64,000 nt of DNA from Pseudomonas alkylphenolica (GTDB taxonomy: Bacteria; Pseudomonadota; Gammaproteobacteria; Pseudomonadales; Pseudomonadaceae), in contig NZ_CP009048.1 of NCBI RefSeq assembly GCF_000746525.1, forward strand, positions 3,279,501 through 3,343,500. Direction: 5' to 3'. The translations under genes were made by a program, and so were the position numbers. The notes beneath the pieces are model-generated. The model searched no databases. It worked only from the letters and a program-made list of their open reading frames with translations, and was not told where the DNA came from. Every line of letters begins with the position of its first letter. Within the stretch, counting starts at the first letter, position 1. Shown here piece by piece: positions 19,420-28,261 of the stretch.

Positions 19420-22184
19420 TCAGCCTGAATGCCACGCTGCGCCTGCAGTTTCATGCCGGCTTCACCCTCGATGACGCGCTGGCGCTGGTGCCCTACTTCG
19501 CCCGGCTGGGCATCAGCCACCTGTACGCCTCTCCGCTGCTCAGTGCGCAGCCTGGTTCGCTGCATGGCTACGACGTGATCGACCCGACCCGCGTCAACCC
19601 GGCACTCGGTGGCGAAGCGGCACTGATCAGACTGGTGGCGGCGTTGCGCCTGCATGGCATGGGCCTGATCCTCGACATCGTCTCCAACCACATGGCGGTC
19701 GGCAGCAACAACCCCTGGTGGCAAGACCTGCTGAGCTGGGGCCGGCGCAGCCGCTACAGCACGTTCTTCGATATCCAGTGGCACTCCAGCGATCCCTTGC
19801 TCGAAGGCCAGCTGCTGCTGCCGTTTCTCGCCAGTGACTACGGTGCAGCCTTGCAGGCCGGCGACATCCCGTTGAGCTTCCAGGCCAGCGATGGCAGCTT
19901 CCACATCCGTCACCATGAGCAGCGCTTTCCTGTCTGCCCGGCCGATTACGGACAGATCCTCTGCCTGAGCGAGCACCCTGCAGTGCACGCCCTGGGCAAA
20001 CGCTTTGAGGCTTTGCACAGCGAGGCTCAAGCCGCCGACAAGGCCGTGTTGCTGCACCAGCAATTGCAGGCGCTGGCCGCAAAAGTTTCGCTCGACAGCC
20101 TGCTCGATGCCTTTGACGGGCGCACAGCAACAGGCTTCGAACGCCTGCACCACCTGCTCGAACAGCAGGCCTATCGCCTGGCCAGCTGGCGTACCGCCGC
20201 CGATGACATCAACTGGCGGCGCTTTTTCGACATCAACGAGCTGGCCGGCCTGCGGGTCGAGCGTAGCGAGGTGTTCGAAGCCACTCACCAGAAGATTTTC
20301 GAGCTGATCCGCACCGGTCTGGTCGATGGCCTGCGCATCGATCACATCGACGGCCTGGCCGATCCGCGTGGTTATTGCCGCAAACTGCGCCGGCGCGTCG
20401 ATACCCTGTTGGCTCAGCGCCCGCTGAATGCGGCGCTGGAGCACCTGCCGATCTATGTCGAGAAGATTCTCGGCGCCAACGAGCAATTGCACCGTGACTG
20501 GGGGGTGGATGGCACCACCGGCTACGAGTTCATGAACCAGGTCAGCCTGTTGCAGCATGACCCGGAGGGCGAAGACATCCTCAACGAAGCCTGGAGTGCC
20601 CTCAGTGAGCGCCCGGCCTTTGCCGAAGAACTACGCCTGGCCCGCCAGCAGGTGCTCAGCACTAGCCTGGCCGGGGATTTCGAATCGGTTGCCCAGGCGT
20701 TGTTGCAGGTCGCCCGCGACGACCTGATGAGCCGCGACCTGACCCTGGGCGCGATTCGCCGGGCGCTGCAGGCGCTGGTCGAGCATTACCCGGTGTACCG
20801 CACTTACCTGCATGCTGGCGGACGCAGCGCCGAAGATCTGCCGTTCTTCAGCCACGCCATGGCGGCTGCCCGGCAAAACCTCAGCGAAGGCGACTGGCCG
20901 GTGCTCGATGCCCTGCAGCGCTGGCTCGGCGGCCAACCCTGGCGCAGCCTGCCACCCGGCCCGTCGCGTAAACACCTGCGCCATGCCTGCATCCGCTTTC
21001 AGCAGCTGACCGCGCCAACAGCCGCCAAAGCCGTCGAAGACACCGCCTTCTACCGCTCGGCGTTGCTGCTTTCGCGCAATGACGTGGGCTTCGATGCCGA
21101 GCAGTTCAGCGCACCGCCCGAAGCCTTTCACCAGGCCTGTGAGCAGCGCCTGCAACAGTTCCCGCACAACCTGCTGTGTACCGCCACCCACGACCACAAG
21201 CGTGGTGAAGACAACCGCGCGCGCCTGGCGGTGTTGAGCGAACGCAGTCGCTGGTTCGTCAGCCGGGTCGAGCACTGGCGTGAATTGGCCGCGCCGCTGC
21301 GCAGCACCCTGGCCGATGGCATGGCGCCGAGCGCGGGTGATGAATGGCTGCTGTACCAGACCTTGCTGGGCAGCTGGCCCCTGGACCTGAACGAAAGCGA
21401 TCCGCTGGCGCTGCAGGCCTATGCCGAGCGACTGTTGCAATGGCAACGCAAGGCCCTGCGCGAAGCCAAACTACGCAGCAGCTGGAGCGTGCCGAACGAA
21501 GCCTACGAACACGCGTGCCAGGCCTTCACCCATGGCCTGCTGCAAGACCCGCAGTGCCAGCAACTGCGCCATTCCCTGGCCCAGGCAGCGCAATCGATCG
21601 CCTGCGCCGGGGCCCTGAACAGCCTCGCCCAGTGCCTGCTGCGCATGACCGTCCCCGGGGTGCCCGACCTGTACCAGGGCAATGAGTTCTGGGACCTGAG
21701 CCTGGTCGATCCGGACAACCGTCGCGCCGTGGACTTTGCTGCCCGGCGCCAGGCGCTGGACGACAGCACCAACACGACGCAGCTGCTCCAGGATTGGCGC
21801 AACGGCCGGATCAAACAGGCGCTGATCAGCCAGGTGCTGGAACAGCGCCAGCAGTACCCCGAACTGTTCAGCCAGGGCCGCTATCTGCCACTGCAGGTGC
21901 AGGGTAGACACGCCGCCAAGGTGCTGGCCTTCGCCCGGATCGGTGACGCTGCGCGAGCGATCGTGATTGTGCCGCGCCTGGCCTGTGGCTTGCTTGGTGA
22001 TACCCCGGTTCCGTTGATTGCACCGCAGCACTGGGAAGATACCCGGCTGCTGTTGCCGTTCGCCTTGTCACCTGCCCATTGCTCGGGACTTTTTGCCAGC
22101 AGCGTAGTCACAGCCTCAAAGGAGCTGTTACTCAGCGCTGCACTCAAGGAGTTTCCGGTCAACCTGTTGATTGATCATGCCTAA
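19416..22184 (+). CDS. treY: Malto-oligosyltrehalose synthase
   Basis: The 922-residue GH13 protein has the TreY hallmarks LHGYDVIDPTRVNPALGG, a DGLRIDHIDGLADPRGY nucleophile segment, YVEKILGANEQL (acid/base Glu) and a THDHKRGEDNRARLAVLSE motif. It isomerises the terminal alpha-1,4 bond of maltodextrins to the alpha,alpha-1,1 trehalose linkage. The only plausible start is TTG 19416, which overlaps the malQ stop (TTGA). This implies translational coupling and perhaps low initiation. Together with TreZ it forms the route from glycogen to trehalose. Confidence 0.93.
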   Translation: MISLNATLRLQFHAGFTLDDALALVPYFARLGISHLYASPLLSAQPGSLHGYDVIDPTRVNPALGGEAALIRLVAALRLHGMGLILDIVSNHMAVGSNNPWWQDLLSWGRRSRYSTFFDIQWHSSDPLLEGQLLLPFLASDYGAALQAGDIPLSFQASDGSFHIRHHEQRFPVCPADYGQILCLSEHPAVHALGKRFEALHSEAQAADKAVLLHQQLQALAAKVSLDSLLDAFDGRTATGFERLHHLLEQQAYRLASWRTAADDINWRRFFDINELAGLRVERSEVFEATHQKIFELIRTGLVDGLRIDHIDGLADPRGYCRKLRRRVDTLLAQRPLNAALEHLPIYVEKILGANEQLHRDWGVDGTTGYEFMNQVSLLQHDPEGEDILNEAWSALSERPAFAEELRLARQQVLSTSLAGDFESVAQALLQVARDDLMSRDLTLGAIRRALQALVEHYPVYRTYLHAGGRSAEDLPFFSHAMAAARQNLSEGDWPVLDALQRWLGGQPWRSLPPGPSRKHLRHACIRFQQLTAPTAAKAVEDTAFYRSALLLSRNDVGFDAEQFSAPPEAFHQACEQRLQQFPHNLLCTATHDHKRGEDNRARLAVLSERSRWFVSRVEHWRELAAPLRSTLADGMAPSAGDEWLLYQTLLGSWPLDLNESDPLALQAYAERLLQWQRKALREAKLRSSWSVPNEAYEHACQAFTHGLLQDPQCQQLRHSLAQAAQSIACAGALNSLAQCLLRMTVPGVPDLYQGNEFWDLSLVDPDNRRAVDFAARRQALDDSTNTTQLLQDWRNGRIKQALISQVLEQRQQYPELFSQGRYLPLQVQGRHAAKVLAFARIGDAARAIVIVPRLACGLLGDTPVPLIAPQHWEDTRLLLPFALSPAHCSGLFASSVVTASKELLLSAALKEFPVNLLIDHA

Positions 22185-22202
22185 ACCCTCAGGAGCGTCG
22201 AG

Positions 22203-22445
22203 ATGAGTATCGAAGAAAAACGTGTTCGAGAGTTCGCCTACCAGATCTGGGAATCGGAGGGTAAGCCCGAAGGCCAGGAGTCCCGGCACTGGGAAATGGC
22301 ACGCAAACTCGCCGAAGCCGAAGCCCTGGCGCCCAAGGCGACGCCGCGCAAGGCCAGGGCCAAACCGGCTGCACCGGCGTCACCGCCGAGCAAACCGGCG
22401 GCGGTGAAAAAACCGCGGACGCCGAAGAAACCGCCGGTTGCATGA
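22203..22445 (+). CDS. DUF2934 domain protein
   Basis: The 80-residue protein has an N-terminal DUF2934 domain (residues 1-42, with VREFAYQIWESEGKPEGQES and HWEMARKLAEAE). It continues with a lysine/alanine/proline-rich basic tail that resembles DNA-binding or histone H1-like linkers. The start is 18 bases after treY with an aggagcg ribosome site. In pseudomonads this small gene regularly sits between treY and glgX. The function is unknown. The basic tail could bind nucleic acid or polyanions, but that is speculation. Confidence 0.82.
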   Translation: MSIEEKRVREFAYQIWESEGKPEGQESRHWEMARKLAEAEALAPKATPRKARAKPAAPASPPSKPAAVKKPRTPKKPPVA

Positions 22446-22452
22446 TCCTTTT

Positions 22453-22516
22453 TCGCGGGGCAAGCCCGCTCCCACAGAGCAATGGTGTGAACTGTGGGAG
22501 CGGGCTTGCCCCGCGA
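22453..22516. repeat. Inverted pair of REP elements
   Basis: Opposed REP cores (tcgcggggcaagcccgctcc ... ggagcgggcttgccccgcga) span about 24 intervening bases between the DUF2934 gene and glgX, both on the plus strand. They may attenuate or stabilise the operon transcript rather than mark its end. Confidence 0.9.
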
Positions 22517-22541
22517 TTAACCCAACCGATCAAGGAGCCCC

Positions 22542-24686
22542 ATGAAAAAGCCCGCCCCTGCCGTCGAACCCTCGCGAATCCGTGAAGGCCTGCCCTTCCC
22601 GCTGGGCGCCACCTGGGACGGCCTGGGGGTCAACTTCGCGCTGTTCTCCGCCCATGCCACCAAGGTCGAGCTGTGCCTGTTCGACGCCAGCGGCGAGGTT
22701 GAACTCGAACGTATCGAGCTCCCGGAATACACCGACGAAATTTTCCACGGTTACCTGCCCGATGCCCATCCCGGACAGATCTACGGCTACCGTGTACACG
22801 GCCCCTATGAGCCGCAGAACGGCCACCGTTTCAACCCCAACAAGCTGCTGATCGACCCTTACGCCAAACAACTGGTGGGCAGTCTGAAATGGTCCGAAGC
22901 GCTGTTCGGCTACACCATTGGCCACGCCGATGGCGACCTCAGTTTCGATGAGCGCGACAGTGCTCCGTTCGTGCCCAAGTGCAAGGTCATCGACCCGGCC
23001 TACACCTGGGGCCGCGACCAGCGTGTCGGCGTGCCCTGGGACCGCACCATCCTCTATGAAGCCCATGTGCGCGGCATCAGCATGCGCCATCCGGCAGTGC
23101 CGGAAAGTAACCGCGGCACCTTTGCCGGGCTGATGTGCGACGAGTTGCTCGAGCACATAAAGCAGCTGGGGGTGTCATCCATCGAGCTGTTGCCGATCCA
23201 TGCCTTCGTCAACGACCAGCACTTGCTGCAAAAAGGCCTGAACAACTACTGGGGCTACAACAGCATCGCCTTCTTCGCCCCCCATCCGCGCTACCTGGCC
23301 AACGGCAAGATCGCCGAGTTCAAGGAGATGGTCGCGCACCTGCACAATGCCGGCCTGGAGGTGATTCTCGATGTGGTCTACAACCACACCGCCGAGGGCA
23401 ATGAACTGGGCCCGACCCTGTCCATGCGTGGCATCGACAACGCCTCCTACTATCGGCTCAGGCCCGACGACAAGCGCTTTTACATCAACGATTCAGGCAC
23501 CGGCAACACCCTGGACCTGAGCCACCCCTGCGTACTGCAACTGGTCACCGACTCGCTGCGCTATTGGGCCGGCGAGATGCATGTGGACGGTTTTCGCTTC
23601 GACCTGGCAACCATCCTTGGCCGTTACCACGAAGGCTTCGACGAGCGTCACAGCTTTCTTGTGGCCTGTCGCCAGGACCCGCTGCTCAGCCAGGTCAAGC
23701 TGATTGCCGAGCCCTGGGACTGCGGCCCCGGTGGCTATCAGGTGGGCAATTTCGCCCCCGGCTGGGCCGAATGGAACGACCGCTTCCGCGACACCGTGCG
23801 CGCCTTCTGGAAAGGCGATGAAGGCCAGCTGGCCGACTTCGCCGCGCGCATGACCGCATCTGGCGAACTGTTCAACCGTCGCGGGCGGCGGCCCTATGCC
23901 TCGGTCAATTTCGTCACCGCTCACGATGGCTTCACCCTGCGCGATCTGGTCTCGTACAACGACAAGCACAACGAAGACAACGACGAAAACAACGAAGACG
24001 GCAGCAACCACAATATTTCCTGGAACCACGGCGTCGAAGGGCCCACCGATGATCCCGAGATCAACGCCCTGCGCCTGCGCCAGATGCGCAACTTCTTCGC
24101 CACCTTGCTGCTGGCCCAGGGCACGCCGATGATCGTCGCCGGCGACGAGTTCAGCCGCACCCAGCACGGCAATAACAACGCCTACTGCCAGGACAGCGAA
24201 ATCGGTTGGGTCAACTGGCAGCTGGATGACGAGGGCGCGGCGCTGCTCAAGTTCGTCAAACGCCTGACCAAACTGCGTCTGGCCTACCCGGTGTTGCGCC
24301 GCTCACGCTTTCTGGTCGGCGACTACAATGAGGCGATCGGGGTCAAGGACGTCACCTGGCTGGCGCCAGACGCCAGCGAGATGAGTGTCGAGCAATGGCA
24401 TGACAGCCAGGGCCGTTGCCTGGGCATGTTGATGGATGGTCGCGCCCAGGTCAGCGGTATCCCGCGCCCGGGGGCGGATGCCACCTTATTGCTGATCGTC
24501 AATGCCCATCACGACACGCTGGCCTTCACCCTGCCACAGGTCCCTGAGGGGCAACACTGGAACTGCCTGATCGATACCGATCGACCACAATTGCGCAAGG
24601 GTGAACGGCATGGCTTCGACAGCCCGTTGCAGGTGCAGGGACGTTCGCTGGTACTGCTGGAGCTGCAACCCGAAGACGACAGTTGA
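22542..24686 (+). CDS. glgX: Glycogen debranching enzyme GlgX
   Basis: The 714-residue isoamylase-type GH13 enzyme has an N-terminal CBM48 domain (about 20-120) and a catalytic barrel. Key segments are the DGFRFDLATILGR nucleophile, a LIAEPWDCGPGGYQVG acid/base stretch and FVTAHDGFTLRDLVSYNDKH. GlgX hydrolyses alpha-1,6 branches of phosphorylase-limited glycogen, giving linear maltodextrins for MalQ and TreYZ. The start lies after a caaggagcccc site. It is the last glycan gene of the run. Confidence 0.95.
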   Translation: MKKPAPAVEPSRIREGLPFPLGATWDGLGVNFALFSAHATKVELCLFDASGEVELERIELPEYTDEIFHGYLPDAHPGQIYGYRVHGPYEPQNGHRFNPNKLLIDPYAKQLVGSLKWSEALFGYTIGHADGDLSFDERDSAPFVPKCKVIDPAYTWGRDQRVGVPWDRTILYEAHVRGISMRHPAVPESNRGTFAGLMCDELLEHIKQLGVSSIELLPIHAFVNDQHLLQKGLNNYWGYNSIAFFAPHPRYLANGKIAEFKEMVAHLHNAGLEVILDVVYNHTAEGNELGPTLSMRGIDNASYYRLRPDDKRFYINDSGTGNTLDLSHPCVLQLVTDSLRYWAGEMHVDGFRFDLATILGRYHEGFDERHSFLVACRQDPLLSQVKLIAEPWDCGPGGYQVGNFAPGWAEWNDRFRDTVRAFWKGDEGQLADFAARMTASGELFNRRGRRPYASVNFVTAHDGFTLRDLVSYNDKHNEDNDENNEDGSNHNISWNHGVEGPTDDPEINALRLRQMRNFFATLLLAQGTPMIVAGDEFSRTQHGNNNAYCQDSEIGWVNWQLDDEGAALLKFVKRLTKLRLAYPVLRRSRFLVGDYNEAIGVKDVTWLAPDASEMSVEQWHDSQGRCLGMLMDGRAQVSGIPRPGADATLLLIVNAHHDTLAFTLPQVPEGQHWNCLIDTDRPQLRKGERHGFDSPLQVQGRSLVLLELQPEDDS

Positions 24687-24749
24687 ACAGCGGGAACTGA
24701 CACCTTCAGGTCCGGTCCCATGCAGTAGGCTTGGTCATCAGGAGCAACC

Positions 24750-25544
24750 GTGAAACTCGAACCGGACGCCACTCTCCTTGCAAGCACCCAGACGGCGCCG
24801 GCCGTGCGCCGGCTGCAGGTACTGACCGTCAACACCCACAAGGGTTTCACCGCCTTCAACCGCCGCTATATCCTGCCCGAACTGCGCGAGGCGGTGCGCA
24901 GCACCCAGGCCGACATCGTGTTTCTCCAGGAAGTGCTCGGCAGCCATGACCGCCACGCCGCGCGCCACACCGGTTGGCCGCACACCTCGCAGTACGAGTT
25001 CCTCGCCGACAGCATGTGGGCCGACTTTGCCTATGGGCGCAATGCCGTGTACCCCAATGGCCACCACGGCAATGCACTGTTGTCCAAGTACCCGATCATC
25101 GAACACCGCAACCTCGACGTCTCGATCACCGGCCCCGAGCGCCGCGGCCTGCTCCACTGCGTGCTGGATGTGCCTGGCCAGCCTCACGTGCACGCCGTCT
25201 GCGTGCACCTGTCGCTACTGGAAAGCCATCGGCAAAAGCAGTTGCAGTTGCTGCGCCGCTTGCTCGACTCACTGCCCGCTGGCGCCCCGGTGATCATTGC
25301 CGGTGACTTCAATGACTGGAAGCTGCACGGCAACCGCACCCTGGGCCTGCACCGGGGTCTGCATGAAGCATTCGAGCGTCACCACGGCCTGCTGGCGCGG
25401 ACCTACCCGGCACGCTTGCCATTGCTGCGCCTGGACCGTATCTACCTGCGCAATGCCAACAGCCATGCGCCTCGGATCCTGGGTAACAAGCCCTGGAGTC
25501 ATCTGTCCGATCATCTGCCGCTGGCGGTTGAAGTGCAGCTTTAG
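24750..25544 (+). CDS. Endonuclease/exonuclease/phosphatase (EEP) family protein
   Basis: The start is GTG 24750 after a clear aggag site. The 264-residue product has the DNase I-like fold in order: LTVNTHKGFT, a DIVFLQEV stretch (Mg-binding Glu), GNALLSKYPI, VHLSLLES, VIIAGDFNDW (Asp/Asn pair) and a terminal WSHLSDHLPL (catalytic His). It is a metal-dependent phosphodiesterase or phosphatase of unknown substrate. In P. aeruginosa a homologue sits beside a cardiolipin synthase-like gene near the same trehalose cluster, but no such partner is present here. Confidence 0.85.
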   Translation: MKLEPDATLLASTQTAPAVRRLQVLTVNTHKGFTAFNRRYILPELREAVRSTQADIVFLQEVLGSHDRHAARHTGWPHTSQYEFLADSMWADFAYGRNAVYPNGHHGNALLSKYPIIEHRNLDVSITGPERRGLLHCVLDVPGQPHVHAVCVHLSLLESHRQKQLQLLRRLLDSLPAGAPVIIAGDFNDWKLHGNRTLGLHRGLHEAFERHHGLLARTYPARLPLLRLDRIYLRNANSHAPRILGNKPWSHLSDHLPLAVEVQL

Positions 25545-25856
25545 CAATGATTCGGCATAGCCACTTTGGCTGAAATCGCCATCACGACTATCGAATGTAA
25601 ATAATTGTTTAATTTCAGCAAATTGCCCGACCCAATAGCTTGACAAGTGTTGCTTAACACATTCTTGACGCACGCCCACTCCTCTCCTTAGCTACATGTA
25701 ATGCAGCATTGCAAGACTCCTTTCCGGGCCTCTAGCTCGCGCCTTTCAGCGCGCGAAAGAGACCGGTCTTGCTGGTTTGGGTCGCCCTCTGGTTTTGCCT
25801 TACAGCCCGTGACATCAGGCCAGAATCCTTGGCTGTTATAACAGAGGAGATCCGCC
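25545..25856 (+). other. Intergenic leader with a hairpin ahead of the barrel gene
   Basis: No ORF is supported in these 312 bases. At 25730-25767 an imperfect hairpin can form (ctct...cgcgc / gcgcg...agag), nested in outer arms aagac / gtctt. The short inverted repeat gtgtt-gct-taacac lies at about 25647-25660. These could belong to the 5' leader or promoter of the autotransporter gene. A good aggag site directly precedes its ATG. Confidence 0.35.
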
Positions 25857-26939
25857 ATGAAAAAAACTCTGAATCCTGCTGGCTTTGAGTATGTTTTCTA
25901 TGCGGTTTCCACGTCGCTGCTTCTTGCAACCCCGTTGGAAACCCATGCGTTGGGCCTGGAGGATAACGACCCGTACAACACCCTGGTGCAAGCGCAGGTA
26001 CAGACTTTGCCGGCGCTCTCGCTGACGCCGGTCCATGCCGGTGGCCTGGGCCTGAACACCCTCAGCGCGTTCTCCGAGCGCCTGGCCGAGCGCAATGCTT
26101 CGTCAGCCTCTGGCACCATCGCCAGCCAGTGGGCCGCATTCTTTCCGACCCCCATCAGAAACGGTGCACCGGCGCCCTCGCGCCTGGAACTCAACAACCA
26201 GAGCCTGCAGATCAGCCCGGACCTGTTTATCCGTGAAACCAGCAGCGGCAATACTCACCGTGCCGGTTTTTTCGTCGGTCACAGCAGCCTGCACAGTGGC
26301 TTCGACGGTATGCGCAAACCCCTGGTCGGCGACAGAAAATCCAACGTCAGCCTCGAAGGTGAAAGCCTGGGTATGTACTGGAGCATGACCCACGATCAGG
26401 GCTGGCACTTGGATGCGGTGGCCATGGGCACCCGTTTCGACGTCAACGGCCGCAGCGAAAACGGCCAGCGCCTGGATGGCGACGGGCATGCGCTGACCCT
26501 GTCGGTTGAAGGTGGCTACCCGATCAGCCTGGGCGCCAACTGGACGATCGAGCCGCAAGCGCAATTGATCAACCAACAGTACTTCCCCGGCAGCCAGACC
26601 CAGACCGACACCCAGCAAGCCTTCGACCAACAGCCAAACTGGACTGGCCGGGTCGGTGCCAAATTGTCTGCGCGCTACAACGTTCGCGGCATGCCCATCG
26701 AACCCTTCCTGCGTACCAACGTCTGGCACGACTTTTCCAACGCCGACACCGTCAGCCTGGACAAGGTCGACAAGATCAGCAGCGGGCGTAACTCCACCAC
26801 CGTTGAACTGGGCCTGGGCCTGGTGGCGCGCGTTACCCCCAAAGTGGCCCTGTTCGTCAGCGCCGACTACAGCAGCGATGTCGATGACAATGATTTGAAC
26901 GGGGTGATTGGCAACCTCGGGGTCAGGGTCAGGTGGTGA
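25857..26939 (+). CDS. Autotransporter-type outer-membrane beta-barrel protein without passenger
   Basis: The 360-residue protein has an N-terminal export signal (hydrophobic stretch FYAVSTSLLLATPLETHALG). It is followed by a linker of about 80 residues and then a region of alternating hydrophobic/polar strands matching the autotransporter translocator domain, with a C-terminal strand ending VRVRW. The barrel part (about residues 95-360) is a full-length autotransporter unit. The upstream part is far too short for a usual passenger of several hundred residues. It stands alone on the plus strand. Confidence 0.78.
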   Translation: MKKTLNPAGFEYVFYAVSTSLLLATPLETHALGLEDNDPYNTLVQAQVQTLPALSLTPVHAGGLGLNTLSAFSERLAERNASSASGTIASQWAAFFPTPIRNGAPAPSRLELNNQSLQISPDLFIRETSSGNTHRAGFFVGHSSLHSGFDGMRKPLVGDRKSNVSLEGESLGMYWSMTHDQGWHLDAVAMGTRFDVNGRSENGQRLDGDGHALTLSVEGGYPISLGANWTIEPQAQLINQQYFPGSQTQTDTQQAFDQQPNWTGRVGAKLSARYNVRGMPIEPFLRTNVWHDFSNADTVSLDKVDKISSGRNSTTVELGLGLVARVTPKVALFVSADYSSDVDDNDLNGVIGNLGVRVRW

Positions 26940-27064
26940 GTGGGCGACAGGCAATGGTGTGAGTGGAGTCGTTCAAGGCGGCGATAGTACGGAGTCTTTG
27001 CGTGTATGCGCCGCCAGAACCAATGCATAGCCCCCGAGAGAAGGCTGCGCAGCTGTGTAGTTTT

Positions 27065-28147
27065 TTACCTTGCGCTCTCCCCCGCGTCCTGGATATCGAC
27101 GGATTTGAGCGACGCCATGTCGATCACGAAACGGTACTTCACATCATTGTTGTGCATGCGCGTGAAGGCCTGGTTGATGTCCTGAATCTCGATCATCTCG
27201 CAGCTCGGCAGCACCTGGTGCTCAGCGCAGAAGTCCAGCAGTTCCTGGGTCTGTTGCAGGCCACCGATCAACGAACCGGCAATCGAGCGGTTGTTGACCG
27301 CCAGCAATGCACCATGAATAGGCTCCAGCGGCTCCAGCGCACCCACCAGCACCAGCGTGCCGTTACGGGCCAGCAGCATCAGGTAGGGGTTGACGTTGTG
27401 GCGGCGCGGGATGGTATCGAGCACCAGGTCAAAACTGCTGGCCGCCGCTTTCATCGCCTGCGGCTCGCCGGACAACAGCACATGATGGGCGCCGAGTGCG
27501 CGGGCATCATCAGCCTTGCCGGGCGAGGTGGTGATCACCGTAACCTCGGCGCCGAGCGCAACGCCAAGCTTGACGGCCATGTGGCCCAGGCCGCCCAGGC
27601 CGATGACCGCCAGACGCGTACCAGCCTTGACGCCGTGCGCGCGCATTGGCGTCCACATGGTGATGCCTGCGCACAGCAGCGGGCCGGTAAAGCGCGGGTC
27701 CAGCGCCGGCGGCACACGCAGCACAAACTGCTCGCGCACGACGATGTGCTGGGCGTAGCCACCGCGGGTCACTTCGCCGCTGATGCGGTCCAGGCCGTTA
27801 TAGGTCGGGGTCATGCCATGGGTGCAATGCGGTTCCTGGTGGTCCTCGCAGGCCGCACACTGCTGGCAGCTGTCGACCAGGCAACCGACCGCGACAAGAT
27901 CGCCAGCACGGTAACGGCTGACGGCACTGCCCACGGCGGTGACCCGGCCGACAATCTCGTGGCCTGGTACACAGGGAAAACGTGTGGTGTTCCAGTCGTT
28001 GTGCACGTAGTGCATGTCGGAATGGCAGACGCCGCAGTAGTCGATGTCGATGGCGACATCGTCGTCACGCAGCACCCGACGCTCGAAACGCACAGGTTCA
28101 AGCGGCGCGTTGGCTTCATGGGCGCCGTAGCCGATACAAGTGGTCAT
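27065..28147 (-). CDS. Zinc-dependent NAD(P) alcohol dehydrogenase (YahK/CAD type)
   Basis: The 360-residue MDR-superfamily enzyme has catalytic zinc ligands in CGVCHSD and PGHE. Structural zinc cysteines lie in DSCQQCAACEDHQEPHC, and the Rossmann motif is GLGGLGHMAVKLGVALGA. It resembles YahK and cinnamyl-alcohol dehydrogenases, broad aldehyde reductases. MTTCIGYGAHE at 28147 follows a ggagaaa site. The longer frame reads through a REP element and is rejected. It lies on the same strand after the LuxE-like and LuxC-like genes, so it could reduce the aldehyde that LuxC would make. Confidence 0.88.
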   Translation of the reverse strand: MTTCIGYGAHEANAPLEPVRFERRVLRDDDVAIDIDYCGVCHSDMHYVHNDWNTTRFPCVPGHEIVGRVTAVGSAVSRYRAGDLVAVGCLVDSCQQCAACEDHQEPHCTHGMTPTYNGLDRISGEVTRGGYAQHIVVREQFVLRVPPALDPRFTGPLLCAGITMWTPMRAHGVKAGTRLAVIGLGGLGHMAVKLGVALGAEVTVITTSPGKADDARALGAHHVLLSGEPQAMKAAASSFDLVLDTIPRRHNVNPYLMLLARNGTLVLVGALEPLEPIHGALLAVNNRSIAGSLIGGLQQTQELLDFCAEHQVLPSCEMIEIQDINQAFTRMHNNDVKYRFVIDMASLKSVDIQDAGESAR

Positions 28148-28170
28148 GGTGGTTTCTCCAGTTATTGGCC

Positions 28171-28242
28171 GGTGGGAGCGGGCTTGCCCCGCGATGCGAT
28201 GTGACAGGAAGATCGCTATCGCGGGGCAAGCCCGCTCCCACA
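28171..28242. repeat. Inverted pair of REP elements
   Basis: Opposed REP cores lie between the LuxC-like gene and the Zn-ADH gene (ggtgggagcgggcttgcccc ... gcggggcaagcccgctccca). The position inside a same-strand run suggests partial termination or transcript processing between the two genes. Confidence 0.88.
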
Positions 28243-28261
28243 ACGGGGAATGTCGGTGTAT

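Noticed and set aside
28148..28243. N-terminal extension of the Zn-ADH frame to 28243
   Set aside because: The extension is translated from a REP element and lacks a ribosome site. ATG 28147 has ggagaaa and matches the family start.
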